From an uncultured bacterium (lineage in GTDB: Bacteria > Bacillota_I > Bacilli_A > RF39 > UBA660), in assembly GCA_900314225.1 (NCBI GenBank), contig OMUM01000043.1, positions 1 to 5,612 on the forward strand: 5,612 bases of DNA. The letters are read 5' to 3'. The position numbers and the translations under genes are program-made. A model generated the notes under the pieces. It was not told the origin of the DNA. It searched no databases and saw only the letters and a program-made list of their open reading frames with translations. Positions 5,183-5,612 of the stretch are shown piece by piece. Position 1 is the first letter of the stretch. Each line of letters opens with the position of its first letter.

Positions 5183-5554
5183 CTACTTTAAGATAAAACT
5201 CATAATTTTATCTATCCTTTCTTTTTTATCTTTTAAATCTAAATATCCAATAAGTGCTTCTAATCCCGTAGCATATTTATATGTAATAATATCACAATTT
5301 TTAGGATGAGAAGTACTTCTATTATTTCTAGCCCTTTTAATAATATCAATCTCATCATCTGTAAAAAAATCCATTGCCATCATTTCTTTAAGAAACTTCG
5401 ACTGTGCTTTCGCACTAACATATTGAACAGACTTCTTTTGTAAAGCATCAACATGCCCAATACCAGATAAAACTAAATATTTTCTTACATAATTTTCATA
5501 AATTGTATCACCTAAATAGGCAAGTACTAAAACATTTATTTCTCTAACATCCAT
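5183..5554 (-). CDS. mrnC: Mini-ribonuclease III (23S rRNA 3'/5' maturation)
   Basis: Mini-III is a dimeric RNase III-type enzyme that has the catalytic domain but no double-stranded RNA-binding domain; in B. subtilis it trims the ends of 23S precursor rRNA, assisted by ribosomal protein L3. The 123 residues match the compact family. Residues include LAYLGDTIYENYVRKYL (11-27) with catalytic D16, YVSAKAQSKFL (45-55), RARNNRSTSHPKN (74-86) and LEALIGYL (98-105) with catalytic E99. ATG at 5554 has GGTGA (5563-5559) 4 nt upstream. It leads a tight cluster with rlmB, the order seen in B. subtilis after cysS. The stop is TAG. Confidence 0.96.
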   Translation of the reverse strand: MDVREINVLVLAYLGDTIYENYVRKYLVLSGIGHVDALQKKSVQYVSAKAQSKFLKEMMAMDFFTDDEIDIIKRARNNRSTSHPKNCDIITYKYATGLEALIGYLDLKDKKERIDKIMSFILK

Positions 5555-5570
5555 ATAATCACCAAACTAT

Positions 5571-5603
5571 AAAAAATAAAAGAATTAGAAAATACTAATT
5601 CTT
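5571..5603 (-). terminator. Intrinsic terminator of the gene upstream of the window
   Basis: A 9-bp perfect stem AAGAATTAG (5603-5595) with CTAATTCTT (5588-5580) has a TATTTT loop and is followed by TTATTTTTT (5579-5571). Only 16 nt separate the T-run from the mrnC start. In B. subtilis the upstream gene is cysS; that gene is not visible here. The stem is A-T rich, so termination may be incomplete. Confidence 0.8.
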
Positions 5604-5612
5604 AATAATTTC

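Noticed and set aside
5566..5571. TATAGT as a -10 box for mrnC
   Set aside because: It would put the transcription start inside the ribosome-binding site, and no -35 hexamer lies 17 nt upstream.

Overview
The window is AT-rich, low-GC Gram-positive type DNA. All recognised genes lie on the minus strand, so transcription runs from high to low coordinates. The order mrnC - rlmB - sigH-like - (unknown) - secE - nusG - rplK - rplA - rplJ - rplL matches the Bacillus subtilis mrnC-to-rplL region. This places it in Bacillota, probably a Bacilli-related or Mollicutes-like lineage. All seven Trp codons checked are TGG and TGA serves as a stop, so the standard bacterial code fits and a UGA=Trp mycoplasma is unlikely. 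The species cannot be named.

Layout in transcription order. (1) 5612-5571: an intrinsic terminator for an unseen upstream gene (cysS in B. subtilis). (2) 5554-3882: a tight cluster of Mini-RNase III, a SpoU-type rRNA 2'-O-methyltransferase and a SigH-like sigma factor, separated by 3 and 5 nt. (3) 3813-3073: a gene I do not recognise, encoding a soluble domain with a single C-terminal membrane anchor. It sits where B. subtilis has rpmGB. (4) 3066-2109: a promoter, then secE and nusG. (5) 2100-1451: a promoter, then rplK and rplA, each preceded by a structure resembling the L1-binding site of 23S rRNA. (6) 768-1: a consensus promoter, the L10 leader with an attenuator hairpin, rplJ, and the first 26 codons of rplL.

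The genes make components for gene expression: rRNA maturation (MrnC, RlmB), transcription (sigma factor, NusG), protein export (SecE) and the ribosomal stalk and L1 protuberance (L11, L1, L10, L12). The three ribosomal and secretion units each have their own promoter with a 17-nt spacer. Each -35 box lies inside or within 12 nt of the end of the upstream gene, and no strong terminator separates the units, so read-through is expected on top of local initiation.

Most of the window is ordinary housekeeping DNA. The parts that deserve attention are the unknown tail-anchored gene next to the sigma gene, the loss of rae1 and rpmG from this conserved neighbourhood, the paired L1-site mimics, the L10 leader attenuator with candidate NusG pause motifs, and the terminator that leaves almost no room for a promoter before mrnC.
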